The notes below the pieces were generated by a model. It had not been told where the DNA came from and did not search any database. It saw nothing but the letters and a program-made list of their open reading frames with translations. Of a DNA stretch of 48,181 nt, positions 9,186 to 17,945 are shown piece by piece; the first letter of the stretch is position 1; the number at the start of each line of letters is the position of its first letter. Origin of the DNA: Clostridia bacterium (GTDB lineage: Bacteria > Bacillota_A > Clostridia > Christensenellales > CAG-138); NCBI GenBank assembly GCA_017553815.1, contig JAFZJT010000157.1, positions 1 to 48,181 on the forward strand, written 5' to 3'. Made by a program: the position numbers and the translations under genes.

Positions 9186-10700
9186 TTACCTGCCGTAAAG
9201 CTCGGTCAGCTCGCGGATGCGCCCCGCGAGCTTTTCGCTCGCTTCGCCCTTCTTCATGCGCCATTGCCAGTTGCCTTCGCTCGTTCCCGGCATGTTTATG
9301 CGTGCGCCTTCGGCAAGCTCGAGCCAATCCTGGATCTGCGCTATAAAGGTATCGGCGGTTGAAGCAATCCCCACGCGAAGGATGGCTTCTGCAAGCTTCT
9401 TCACGCTCTTCGTTTTGATTCCAAGATATTTGGCGATAAACTCGCGCTCGGCTTCGCTTGCCTCTTTAAGATAGAGCGCGAGCGGCGCGTTGTCGTGCGT
9501 ACCCGTGTAGCAAACGCAGTTGTGATCGTATTTATGCGGCAGATAATCGCTCTTGCCCGAAGGGTCGAAAGCGAATTCAAGCACCTTCATTCCGGGCCAA
9601 CCCGATTCTCGGCGCAGCGTGTGGACTTCATCGGTCAAGAAGCCGAGGTCCTCAGCAATAAAGGGCAGGTCTGGAAAAGATTCTTTGATCGCGTTAATAA
9701 AGCCGATACCCGGCCCCTTGACCCAATGCCCGTTTCGCGCGGTATCATCCGCAGACGGCACCGCCCAATAGCTTTCTATCGCGCGGAAATGGTCTATACG
9801 CACCGCGTCAAACAGCTTTTCGGAATTCGCTATGCGGCGCATCCACCACGCATAGCCTCCTTTCTTCATCCGCTCCCAATCGTACAAGGGATTGCCCCAA
9901 AGCTGGCCGTCCTCGGTGAAGGCATCGGGCGGCACGCCCGCAACGAGCGCGGGATTGCCGTCCTTATCGAGTTGGAATTGATTCCTGTTTGCCCAGCAAT
10001 CCGCCGAATCGAGCGCGCAGTATATCGGAAGGTCGCCGATGATGCCTATGCCGCGCGAATTGGCATAAGCCTTTACCTTTTCCCATTGGGAATAGAAAAG
10101 ATATTGCAAATACTTATTGAATTCTATCTCGTGTTGAAGCTTTGCTTCGTACTTTTTGAACGCGGAAGGACGGCGAAGTTTTGCGCCCGCATCGTTCCAA
10201 GCCTGCCACGGCTTCATATCAAAATGCGCTTTCAGAGCCATATACAGTGCATAATCCGAAAGCCATTCGTTTTCCGAAACGAAGCGCGAATAATCAGCAT
10301 CGTTTTCAAGCTCCGCTCGCTCAAAGGCAAGGCGCAGAAGCTTAAAACGGCTATTATAGAGCTTTTCATAATCGATCCTGCGCTCGTCGTCGCCGAAATC
10401 AAAGGCTTTTATCTCGCGCTTTCTTAAAAGACCATCGTCCGCAAGCGCGTCAAGGTCTATAAAATACGGGTTTCCCGCAAAGACCGAGCAGCTTGAATAC
10501 GGCGAATCGCCGAAGCCCGTTGGATTCAGCGGCAATACCTGCCAGTACCTCTGCCCCGCCTCCGCCAAAAAGTCTATGAACTCGAATGCCGCTCTGCCAA
10601 GCGTGCCTATCCCGTGCGCGGAAGGCAGGGAAAAAACCGGCAGAAGTATGCCGGATGAGCGGGATTGCAGCGGGTAATCGGTATTATTCAAGCATTTCAT
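9186..10700 (-). CDS. malQ: 4-alpha-glucanotransferase (amylomaltase)
   Basis: It transfers alpha-1,4-glucan segments between maltodextrins (GH77, glycogen/maltose metabolism, cytoplasm). The 504-residue protein starts with SSGILLPVFSLPSAHGIGTLG, then YWQVLPLNPTGFGDSPYSS. The nucleophile motif VRIDHFRAIESYW, the acid/base Glu in FIAEDLGFLT and the YTGTHDN motif are all present, so it should be active. I chose ATG 10700, where homology begins, over an upstream start that adds 26 unrelated residues; GGAGGG lies 14 bases ahead, a somewhat long gap. No other glycogen genes are adjacent. Confidence 0.95.
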   Translation of the reverse strand: MKCLNNTDYPLQSRSSGILLPVFSLPSAHGIGTLGRAAFEFIDFLAEAGQRYWQVLPLNPTGFGDSPYSSCSVFAGNPYFIDLDALADDGLLRKREIKAFDFGDDERRIDYEKLYNSRFKLLRLAFERAELENDADYSRFVSENEWLSDYALYMALKAHFDMKPWQAWNDAGAKLRRPSAFKKYEAKLQHEIEFNKYLQYLFYSQWEKVKAYANSRGIGIIGDLPIYCALDSADCWANRNQFQLDKDGNPALVAGVPPDAFTEDGQLWGNPLYDWERMKKGGYAWWMRRIANSEKLFDAVRIDHFRAIESYWAVPSADDTARNGHWVKGPGIGFINAIKESFPDLPFIAEDLGFLTDEVHTLRRESGWPGMKVLEFAFDPSGKSDYLPHKYDHNCVCYTGTHDNAPLALYLKEASEAEREFIAKYLGIKTKSVKKLAEAILRVGIASTADTFIAQIQDWLELAEGARINMPGTSEGNWQWRMKKGEASEKLAGRIRELTELYGR

Positions 10701-10815
10701 ATCGTTTGTAGTTTCCCTCCACGAACAAAAAATATAACGCTTTAATACCAATATACCACGAAGGCGAGCAATTGGCAATCAAATTGATAAAAAAGTCGAG
10801 TCAGCAAAAACGCAT

Positions 10816-11034
10816 TTATAGAATCTGGTCTTCATCCGAAGGAACATACAGCATCACATCCTCTACCCTGCAGCCGAGTATCCTGCAAATATCGTTTATT
10901 GTAGTGGTGTTGACGGGCTTGTTCTTCCTAAGCTTATCTATCGTTGAGCTTGAAATGCGATGCTTATTTATCAAAGTGTAAGTGGATTCTGCGGAAGAAC
11001 GCAGCGTATTCCAGAAAGGCTCATACGAGATCAT
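10816..11034 (-). CDS. Small XRE/Cro-type HTH regulator
   Basis: A 72-residue protein that is essentially one helix-turn-helix domain: STYTLINKHRISSSTIDKLR and TTTINDICRILGCRVEDVMLY match the small YozG-like Cro/CI regulators of Firmicutes. AAGGAGG lies 7 bases before the ATG. It is divergent from the small membrane protein gene at 11147, and their promoters share a -35 region. Repression of both genes is therefore likely, but is inference. Confidence 0.85.
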   Translation of the reverse strand: MISYEPFWNTLRSSAESTYTLINKHRISSSTIDKLRKNKPVNTTTINDICRILGCRVEDVMLYVPSDEDQIL

Positions 11035-11065
11035 CTGCGCTCCTCCTTCGAGTTTTATATATATG

Positions 11066-11094
11066 ATTTTATTTTATGTTCTTTTTCTTGACAA
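11066..11094 (-). promoter_or_regulatory. Promoter of the HTH gene, sharing its -35 with the divergent promoter
   Basis: Minus strand -35 TTGTCA (11094-11089), 17-base spacer, -10 TAAAAT (11071-11066). The -35 bases are the complement of those in the plus-strand -35 TTGACA. Confidence 0.65.
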
Positions 11095-11116
11095 TAGTCG
11101 TTAAAGCGACTATAAT
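11088..11116 (+). promoter_or_regulatory. Consensus sigma-A promoter with operator in the spacer
   Basis: TTGACA (11088-11093), 17-base spacer, TATAAT (11111-11116), a perfect consensus. The spacer and -10 edge hold the inverted repeat ATAGTCG-ttaaag-CGACTAT (11094-11113), a likely operator. Confidence 0.85.
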
Positions 11117-11146
11117 AAGCGTATACTGATGAAAGGAGGTTGCGTT

Positions 11147-11395
11147 ATGGGTGTTGCATCGTTGGTACTCGGTATTGTTTCTCTCGTACTTTGCCTTATT
11201 CCCGGTATGAATATCGTCATAGTGATTGTTGCCGCTGTTGGTATAATCCTCGGTGCTATCGGAATGAGGAAGAATCCCGCAAAAAAAGGTCTTGCTGTTG
11301 CAGGTTTTGTAATGTCCATCATTGGCTTTGTTTTAGGCATAATTGTATGGGCAGCATGCGCCGCTGCTGTCGGTACTCTCAAGTCACTGTATTAA
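11147..11395 (+). CDS. Small two-helix membrane protein (DUF4190-like)
   Basis: About 82 residues with two long hydrophobic segments: GVASLVLGIVSLVLCLIPGMNIVIVIVAAVG..., and AVAGFVMSIIGFVLGIIVWAACAA, separated by a positively charged turn (MRKNPAKKG). This is the layout of DUF4190-type proteins. The start is the ATG at 11147, because AAAGGAGG (11132-11139) lies 7 bases before it; the ATG at 11129 overlaps that ribosome site. It is driven by a consensus promoter and is probably controlled by the divergent HTH protein. Its function is unknown. Confidence 0.8.
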   Translation: MGVASLVLGIVSLVLCLIPGMNIVIVIVAAVGIILGAIGMRKNPAKKGLAVAGFVMSIIGFVLGIIVWAACAAAVGTLKSLY

Positions 11396-11438
11396 GTTTC
11401 ACTAAGACTTAGCTTTTTGCATACATATTTACAGAAAT

Positions 11439-11464
11439 GAGGAAGCCATTACACAGGCTTCCTC
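11439..11464. terminator. Hairpin between convergent genes
   Basis: A perfect 9-base stem GAGGAAGCC/GGCTTCCTC with an 8-base loop lies between the small membrane protein gene and the topoisomerase gene. The T-run is weak on both strands, so it may be a two-way terminator of moderate strength. Confidence 0.55.
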
Positions 11465-11504
11465 GCTTAAATTGCTATTAATCACTTTTCAGGATTTATG
11501 TTGT

Positions 11505-13478
11505 TTACTCCACCTTCACCTTATCCTCAAAGGTATCGACCTTATTGAAGTTAGCGTAGTCCATTATGTATTCCTTGCGGCTTGCGACCTTATCGCCCAT
11601 CAAGAGGGTGACGAGATGCTCGACGTATGCGGCATCCTCGATGCTTACTTGAACGAGCGAGCGGTTCTCGGGGTTCAAGGTGGTTTCCCAGAGCTGCTCG
11701 GGGTTCATCTCGCCAAGTCCCTTATAGCGCTGCAGCGTGTAGCCCTTCATGCCCTTGGTTATTTTGGCAAGCTCCTCGTCGTCGTATGCGTATTTGACGT
11801 CGCTGCCCTTCTGCACCTTGTAGAGCGGCGGCATGCCCATATAGACATGACCGTTTGTGATAAGTTCCTTCGTATAGCGGTAGAAGAAGGTCAGAAGCAG
11901 CGCGCGTATATGCGCTCCGTCCTGATCCGCATCGGAAAGGATTATGACCTTGTTGTACTTGAGATTTTTAAGTTCGAAGTCCTCGCCGATACCGGTACCG
12001 AGCGCGGTGATGATGCTTCTGCACTCGTCGTTTTCAAGTACCTGCTCTATGCGGCGCTTTTCGACGTTCAAGGGCTTGCCGCGAAGTGGAAGTATCGCCT
12101 GAAACCGCCTGTCGCGCCCCTGCTTGGCGCTGCCGCCCGCAGAGTCGCCCTCAACGATGAAAAGCTCGTTCAGCTCCGGGTTTCTTCCCGTGCAGCTCGA
12201 AAGCTTGCCAACGAGCGGCGCGTTTTCAAGCTTGGATTTTTCGCGCGCCATGGATTTTGCGCGCCTTGCCGCCTCGCGCGCCTTCGCCGCCTTGAGCGCC
12301 TTATCCGCCATCGCGTTCGCGGTGTCCGCGTTCTTGAGGTTCTCTAAGATAGGCATAAGCTCCTCGATCACGATGGATTCAACGGCAGTCCTTGCCTCGG
12401 TGTTTCCGAGCTTGGTCTTGGTCTGCCCCTCGAACTGGATGGAGCTCATCTTGAGCGAGATCACCGCCGTCAAGCCCTCGCGGAAATCCTCGCCGGAGAG
12501 CGACGCGTCCTTCTCCTTGAGCGCGCCGATCTTGCGGCAGTAGTCGTTCATGACCTTGGTGAACGCCGAGCGGAAGCCCGTTTCGTGCGTGCCTCCCTCG
12601 GTGGTGGGGATGTTATTAACATACGAAAAAATGCTCTCGGTGTAGCCGTCGTTATGCTGCATCGCGATCTCGACGACGATCGTATTCTTGCCCGAGCCGC
12701 GAACGCCCGTGAAGTAGATGGGCTTATCGTAGAGTCCGGTCTTTTCGGCGTTGAGATACGAAACGAAATCGACGATGCCGCCGTCGTATTTATATTCCTT
12801 CGTCTTATTCTCACCCTTGATTCGGCTGTCCGTAAAGCGGAAGAGCACGCCCTTATTGAGGTATGCAAGCTCGCGAAGGCGCTTTGAAACGACGTCCGCA
12901 TTCATCTCGACCGTTTCAAACACGCGCGCGTCCGGCATAAAAGTGACCTTCGTGCCCTGCCTGCGCGTTCTTCCGATCTCGGCAAGCGGCGCGACCGGGA
13001 TGCCCGAATGCATTTTTCCCTCTGCGTCCTCGAAGCTGTGGAAGCGCATGGAGTAGAGCTTTCCCGCCGTTGCGACCTCGACCTCCACGAACTCGGAAAG
13101 CGCGTTCACGACCGAAGCGCCCACGCCGTGCAGACCGCCGGAGAAGCCGTAGGAATCGTTATCGAATTTGCCGCCCGCATGGAGCTGGGTGTAGACGACC
13201 TCGACGCCCGAAACGCCGAGCTTTTCGTGGATGCCTACGGGGATGCCGCGGCCGTTGTCCTCGACGGTCACGGAATTGTCCTTATTTATCGTGACCGAAA
13301 CCTCGGTGGCAAAGCCGTTCGCGGCCTCGTCAACGGCGTTGTCCACGATCTCCCAAAGCATATGGTGAAGACCGCGGCTGCCCGTGGAACCTATATACAT
13401 GCCCGGACGGACGCGCACGGCCTCAAGCCCCTCCATAACTCTGATGTCATCTACGGAATAATTGTGTTTCTCGCTCAT
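11505..13478 (-). CDS. parE: Type IIA topoisomerase ATPase subunit (ParE, possibly GyrB)
   Basis: The 657-residue protein has a GHKL ATPase domain (IVDNAVDEA, DNGRGIP, GLHGVGASVVNALSE), the transducer domain, and a Toprim domain (EGDSAGGSAKQGRDR, LSDADQDGAHIR), followed by RYKGLGEMNPEQLWETT. It relaxes or decatenates DNA together with an A subunit (ParC/GyrA), which is not in the window. Length and the C-terminal tail match B. subtilis-type ParE. The DxDxD motif reads DADQDG where V or T is usual. GyrB is hard to exclude by eye. It lies 49 bases downstream of the helicase gene, so they are likely cotranscribed. The ATG is preceded by GGCAGGAA. Confidence 0.9.
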   Translation of the reverse strand: MSEKHNYSVDDIRVMEGLEAVRVRPGMYIGSTGSRGLHHMLWEIVDNAVDEAANGFATEVSVTINKDNSVTVEDNGRGIPVGIHEKLGVSGVEVVYTQLHAGGKFDNDSYGFSGGLHGVGASVVNALSEFVEVEVATAGKLYSMRFHSFEDAEGKMHSGIPVAPLAEIGRTRRQGTKVTFMPDARVFETVEMNADVVSKRLRELAYLNKGVLFRFTDSRIKGENKTKEYKYDGGIVDFVSYLNAEKTGLYDKPIYFTGVRGSGKNTIVVEIAMQHNDGYTESIFSYVNNIPTTEGGTHETGFRSAFTKVMNDYCRKIGALKEKDASLSGEDFREGLTAVISLKMSSIQFEGQTKTKLGNTEARTAVESIVIEELMPILENLKNADTANAMADKALKAAKAREAARRAKSMAREKSKLENAPLVGKLSSCTGRNPELNELFIVEGDSAGGSAKQGRDRRFQAILPLRGKPLNVEKRRIEQVLENDECRSIITALGTGIGEDFELKNLKYNKVIILSDADQDGAHIRALLLTFFYRYTKELITNGHVYMGMPPLYKVQKGSDVKYAYDDEELAKITKGMKGYTLQRYKGLGEMNPEQLWETTLNPENRSLVQVSIEDAAYVEHLVTLLMGDKVASRKEYIMDYANFNKVDTFEDKVKVE

Positions 13479-13527
13479 TTTCCTGCCCTCTCGGGGTATA
13501 GTTTAGTATAGTATCGTTATTTTAGCG

Positions 13528-16500
13528 CTACAGCATACCGAGCTGCTTGTTTACGCTGTGAAGCTCCTTGCGAAGCGCGGTTATGATCTCATCGAGTTCC
13601 GACTCCTTCTCGGCTTCAAGCGCAAGCTCCTTCTCCTCGGACGAGAGCCTTTCAAGCTCCGCTTTGGCGCCTTCGAGCCTTGCGGCAAGCCCCGAGATGA
13701 CGTTGTCGATCCTCGTTACTATGCCCACGGCGCTGTCGCTGAGCTCGCTCTGATAGCTGCCCTTGCCCTTTAAGAGAATGACCCTTCTTGCACCCGATGC
13801 ATCGTTTGCAAGGTATACCTCGAAGCCGCGGTATTTGCCGACGAGCTTTTCACTGCGGATGAAAGCGTGCTCGGCAAGCAGTTCAATTAGCCTCTCGCCC
13901 GCCTCCCTGCGCTTGGTGAACTCCTCGTTCCAAAGGTTCATAATGAAGTTCGGGTTCAAATGCTTCTCGGCTCTTTCGGCGTCCGCTTCAAGAATGCCGA
14001 TCAATCGCGTTAGCTCCGCCTTCTTGCCGGGTATCTGCAAAAGGACCTGCTTTGCTTCGAGCCTTCTGCGGTCCTGCTTGGTTTTGAGCATCTGCTTGCG
14101 CTGCAGCTCAGTCTCAAGCTCTATCCTGCGCTTTATAAGCGGGTTGCCGACGGCGAACGCCTTGACCTCGCTGTATGTCAGAACGATCTCGTCCACCTCG
14201 TCGCCGCTCCTGTTTGCATAGTCGCCGTTCACGATCTGCGAGATGAAGCGCTGCTTGTTTTCAAGCAGCTGCCATGAATAGGCATCGAAGCTGCCGTTGG
14301 TTATATAGCGGTAGATCATAACGTTTTCGTTGCGATTGCCGCGTCTGAGCATTCTTCCTTCGCGCTGGGTAACGTCCGACGGTCTCCAAGGAATGTCAAG
14401 ATGGTGCACGGCGAGCAGGTGGTTCTGAACGTTCGCGCCAAGACCAAGCTTGAAGGTTGAACCGATAAGCACCCTCACCCTACCCTTTCTGACCTTGTTG
14501 AATAGCGAGGTGCGCATCGCATCGTTCAGCGCGTCGTGAACGAAGGCGATCTCGTCCTTTGGCATACCCATATCGATCAGCTTCTGCTTGATATCGTCAT
14601 AGAGGTTGAAATCGTCCTTGGGCGTGCTCTGATCGAGGAACACAAGCTGAGTCAGCTTTTCGTGCTCGCTCCATATCTTGAAAACGTTTTTAACGCAGTT
14701 ATTGAGCTTTGAATTGGGATCGTCCTCCGCGTCCGGATCCACAAGGCGCATATCGAGCGCCGCCTTGCGTCCGTCAGTGGTTATCTTGAGCATATTATCC
14801 TCGGTGCGCGGAACTGCGCCCTGCTTGACGACTTCCGCCCTCATCGCAAGATCCTCGATGTATTTTCGCAGGCTCTCGCTCGCGGGCACGATGCAGTTTA
14901 TGCAGTCCACGGTCTGAGGAAGCTTCTTTGCCTCGTCCTCGGAGTTGAAGTACAGATCGGCGATATCGGAAAACAGCAGTGAAAGCTCGGGAAGATTATA
15001 GTATCTGCTGAGCCTTCTTCTGAGGCGAAAGCCCACTCCGTTTGCTTCGACCTCGAACTCCTCGGTGACCTCCGAGAACATCTTGACCCAGTTATCGAAC
15101 TCCAAAAGATTCAGCTCGTCCATATGCTCATAGCCGAGATAGCGCTGGAGCGTGTACATATCGGAAACGGAGTTGGTTATCGGCGTTCCCGTTGCGAAAA
15201 CCGCGCCCCTTCCGTTATGAGTTCGCTGAATAAAGCGGATCTTCGCCATAAGGTCATCGCAGCGGCGCGAGCCCTTGGTGTTCAGCCCCGGAAGCGAGCC
15301 GTGCTTGGTCTCGATGCTGATGTTTTTGAAGTTGTGCGCCTCGTCAACGAAGATCGTGTCGATGCCAAGATCGTCGAAGAATACCGCATCCGCGGGTATC
15401 TGCGCTTCCTCCTCCCAGAGCTTCTGAAGCCTATGTTCTATGCGCGATGCGTATCGATTCAAAACGGTGTAGGCGTCGTTATAAACGGCGTTCTTCATGC
15501 CTTCGGAGATATCCGAGAGCGCGCCGATAAGCTCCCTTTCGCGCTCATCCTTTGAGAGCGGGATCAGAGAAAAGCTGCCGTAGCCCATGAGGATCGCGTC
15601 ATAGTCGGTGTTCTTTATATGGTTTAGTATCCTGTTCCTTCCCGCGGGAACGAAGCTCCTCGGCTCCACGGTTAGGATATTCGCATCGGGATAGAGCTGC
15701 ATGAATTCATAGTGCCACTGCTCTAAAATATTGTTCGGAACCACGATAAGATTGCGCTTTGATATGCAGAGCCTTCTCAGCTCCATAGCGGCAGCGGCGA
15801 GAACGTAGGTCTTGCCCGCGCCGACCTGATGCGCTATCAATACGTTTTTTGAGTGTACTATCCTGTTTACCGCGTCGAGCTGATGCTTTTGAAGCTTGAT
15901 CTCGGGATTCTTCCCCGGAAGCAGCATCCTTCCGCCGTCGAAACAGCGTGGTCTTATCGCGCAAAACGCTTCGTTGTATAGATCGAGCAGCTGAGTTCTT
16001 CTCGGCTCGTCCTTGAAGAGCCAATAGGAGAAGCGGTCGGAGATCTCCTTTGCGCGCTCCTGAGCGAGCAGGGTCTCCTCTTTATTTATTCTGCGAACCT
16101 GAATATCCCTTCCGAATGGGATATCGTTGTCGTATACCGCGATGTCGCGCGAATTGAGCATTCTTTCGATTATCTCAAAGGCGTTCATTCGCTCTGTGCC
16201 GTAGTTGAATTTGGCTCTGGTAAAATCCTTGAACTGTTTCTTGCCGTGGATAATATAGTGATTGGCTTCGCGTATGTATTCTACGGAAAGCGGGATCCGT
16301 CCTGTATTTACCTTGATGCCGATGAGGGCGATTATGAAGTCGCGGTATACCCAGGTGGGTATCCACGGACTGCCGATCGAAGCCTTGATCTGACTCGGCA
16401 TTATGCGCTTTGGAAGCACCGATTCAAGCGCGGCGATATTGTTTTTCATTTCCTCGTCGCCGGTTCGCTCAAGCTCTGATTTAGCGGCGGAAAGCTTGAT

Positions 16501-16731
16501 CTGAATGTTGCCCGAAAGATACTCATCGGCGGTAACATCACGCTCGAGCTGAGGATCGTAATACACGGCACTGCGCAATAAAGCGCGCGCTTGATCGCGC
16601 TCAACCTTCGCAAGATGAGCGATGATATCGAAATCCACCCTTCCTACAAGATCGACGCATCTTTCAAGCGCCGTGTGCACGGTGATAGTTTCGCCGTCGC
16701 CGATATTATTTTTCTGATCGTCCTCGAACAA
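13528..16731 (-). CDS. SNF2-like superfamily 2 helicase (helicase part of DarB/COG4646-type proteins)
   Basis: A 1067-residue DNA-dependent ATPase. After about 290 N-terminal residues with no recognised enzyme come motif I AHQVGAGKTYVL, motif II VDEAHNF, motif III TGTPITNS, GSTFKLGLGANVQ, and motif VI QREGRMLRRGNRN. The approach LLPGKNPEIKLQKHQLDAV is characteristic of the helicase half of phage DarB-like and N12-class methylase-helicases, but no N6-adenine methylase motif (NPPF/NPPY) is present. The C-terminal 250 residues are rich in K, E and L and are probably coiled coil. The start is TTG at 16731 with an AGAGGA site; no ATG is near. It sits with parE, among host-like genes rather than in an obvious mobile element. 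Confidence 0.85.
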   Translation of the reverse strand: MFEDDQKNNIGDGETITVHTALERCVDLVGRVDFDIIAHLAKVERDQARALLRSAVYYDPQLERDVTADEYLSGNIQIKLSAAKSELERTGDEEMKNNIAALESVLPKRIMPSQIKASIGSPWIPTWVYRDFIIALIGIKVNTGRIPLSVEYIREANHYIIHGKKQFKDFTRAKFNYGTERMNAFEIIERMLNSRDIAVYDNDIPFGRDIQVRRINKEETLLAQERAKEISDRFSYWLFKDEPRRTQLLDLYNEAFCAIRPRCFDGGRMLLPGKNPEIKLQKHQLDAVNRIVHSKNVLIAHQVGAGKTYVLAAAAMELRRLCISKRNLIVVPNNILEQWHYEFMQLYPDANILTVEPRSFVPAGRNRILNHIKNTDYDAILMGYGSFSLIPLSKDERERELIGALSDISEGMKNAVYNDAYTVLNRYASRIEHRLQKLWEEEAQIPADAVFFDDLGIDTIFVDEAHNFKNISIETKHGSLPGLNTKGSRRCDDLMAKIRFIQRTHNGRGAVFATGTPITNSVSDMYTLQRYLGYEHMDELNLLEFDNWVKMFSEVTEEFEVEANGVGFRLRRRLSRYYNLPELSLLFSDIADLYFNSEDEAKKLPQTVDCINCIVPASESLRKYIEDLAMRAEVVKQGAVPRTEDNMLKITTDGRKAALDMRLVDPDAEDDPNSKLNNCVKNVFKIWSEHEKLTQLVFLDQSTPKDDFNLYDDIKQKLIDMGMPKDEIAFVHDALNDAMRTSLFNKVRKGRVRVLIGSTFKLGLGANVQNHLLAVHHLDIPWRPSDVTQREGRMLRRGNRNENVMIYRYITNGSFDAYSWQLLENKQRFISQIVNGDYANRSGDEVDEIVLTYSEVKAFAVGNPLIKRRIELETELQRKQMLKTKQDRRRLEAKQVLLQIPGKKAELTRLIGILEADAERAEKHLNPNFIMNLWNEEFTKRREAGERLIELLAEHAFIRSEKLVGKYRGFEVYLANDASGARRVILLKGKGSYQSELSDSAVGIVTRIDNVISGLAARLEGAKAELERLSSEEKELALEAEKESELDEIITALRKELHSVNKQLGML

Positions 16732-16790
16732 ATGCTTCCTCTCGGTTTGAATAACTCTTTATATTTTTAATCGATCTGCCGCGGATCGTG

Positions 16791-17591
16791 TCACGATAGC
16801 TTGATAAAGGTAGGTCTCATTCTTTCAAAGACCGCATAATACGGTATCCCCGCTTCAAGCGCAAGCTCGCGAGCTTCATTCAGTCTGTTTCCGACCGCAC
16901 TGCTTCGGTGCGCATCGGAGCCGAAGGTAACGAACTCGCCGCCGAGCTCTCGGTAAAGCTTTAATATGTCAAGCCCCCAGCGCTCGTCATCCCTCCAAGC
17001 GGCGGTGTTTATTTCGATTCCCTTTCCCATGGAAACGACGGTTTTAAAAACGGTTTCAAAGGCATGGCGTATGAGCGGAGTCATATCGCTTCTCAGGCTT
17101 CGATCGGGATACGGGGCGAATTTTGCAACGAAATCGTAGTGTCCGAGCACGCTGATAAAATCGAATCTCGGAAGCGAAGCGGCGATGGTCTCAAGATAGG
17201 CCAGGTAGGCATCCTCCTTCTTTTTTCCTTGATGATACTCGGGATAGTACACGTCGACCCCATCCGTGATATGTTGGGAACCGATGATGAAATCCGGCTG
17301 AAAACCCGCGAGATACGCCCTTGACTTTTCAGCGCATTCATCAGTCGGCGCCATGCTGATCTCAACGCCCTCGCGAATGCGAACGCCATCATAAAGGCTA
17401 CCAAATGCTTTTAGGCACTCATGTCTCAAAATAAGGTCGGCAGGTTTAAAGTTTTGCCCCGGGTTATCAAAATCAACGTGGTCGGTAAAGCAGATCTCCT
17501 CGATGCGGAGCTGCACGGCGGCTTCAAGTACCTCATCGAGCTGAGCCGAAGAATCGCCCGAAAAACAGGTATGCACATGATAGTCGATCAT
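16791..17591 (-). CDS. hisJ: PHP-family histidinol phosphatase
   Basis: A 266-residue PHP metal-dependent phosphatase. The metal-binding motifs are in order: HVHTCFSGDS near the N-terminus, FTDHVDF, GSQHITDG, LGHYDF and GSDAHRSSAVG. This set is that of the histidinol-phosphatase branch (histidine synthesis, histidinol-P to histidinol). No other his genes are nearby, so a related phosphatase role remains possible. GGAGG lies 7 bases ahead of the ATG. A TTGCAT-17-TATAAT promoter is visible upstream. Confidence 0.9.
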   Translation of the reverse strand: MIDYHVHTCFSGDSSAQLDEVLEAAVQLRIEEICFTDHVDFDNPGQNFKPADLILRHECLKAFGSLYDGVRIREGVEISMAPTDECAEKSRAYLAGFQPDFIIGSQHITDGVDVYYPEYHQGKKKEDAYLAYLETIAASLPRFDFISVLGHYDFVAKFAPYPDRSLRSDMTPLIRHAFETVFKTVVSMGKGIEINTAAWRDDERWGLDILKLYRELGGEFVTFGSDAHRSSAVGNRLNEARELALEAGIPYYAVFERMRPTFIKLS

Positions 17592-17615
17592 ATCTCGTCC
17601 TCCGATTGAAATTTA

Positions 17616-17644
17616 ATTATAGCACAAAAAGTCAAGATATGCAA
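17616..17644 (-). promoter_or_regulatory. Promoter of the PHP phosphatase gene
   Basis: Minus strand -35 TTGCAT (17644-17639), 17-base spacer, -10 TATAAT (17621-17616). Confidence 0.65.
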
Positions 17645-17803
17645 TGTGTTTCACCGAATAATTTATATCAATTTTTTTATTGCGATCTTGCTGCGTTGGA
17701 ATCCGAAAGTTGGTTTAATGCCGTTTCAAAATGAGATCGCGCTTAAGGCGCAGTTAGATCGTTCGATTTTTGTTATGAGGCCTGATTTGTCCGCTGCTTG
17801 TCG

Positions 17804-17928
17804 AATGAAGAAATGAAGTCGGACTTCGCCCTATTGAAGCGGTCGCTACGCGAACCTATGAAGCGAAGACGCTCGGACTTGGTGCGGATAGTTTCTTAAA
17901 ATTAGCGCAGCGGCTTCATTTCTTCATT
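17804..17928. repeat. Inverted repeat beside the recombinase gene
   Basis: Perfect 15-base arms AATGAAGAAATGAAG (17804-17818) and CTTCATTTCTTCATT (17914-17928) enclose 95 bases containing repeated GAAGCG and CGGACTT words. No gene is seen in 17645-17945. It could be a small non-autonomous element, a recombinase site region or a structured RNA. Confidence 0.6.
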
Positions 17929-17945
17929 AGTCCCATCTGGCGTCT

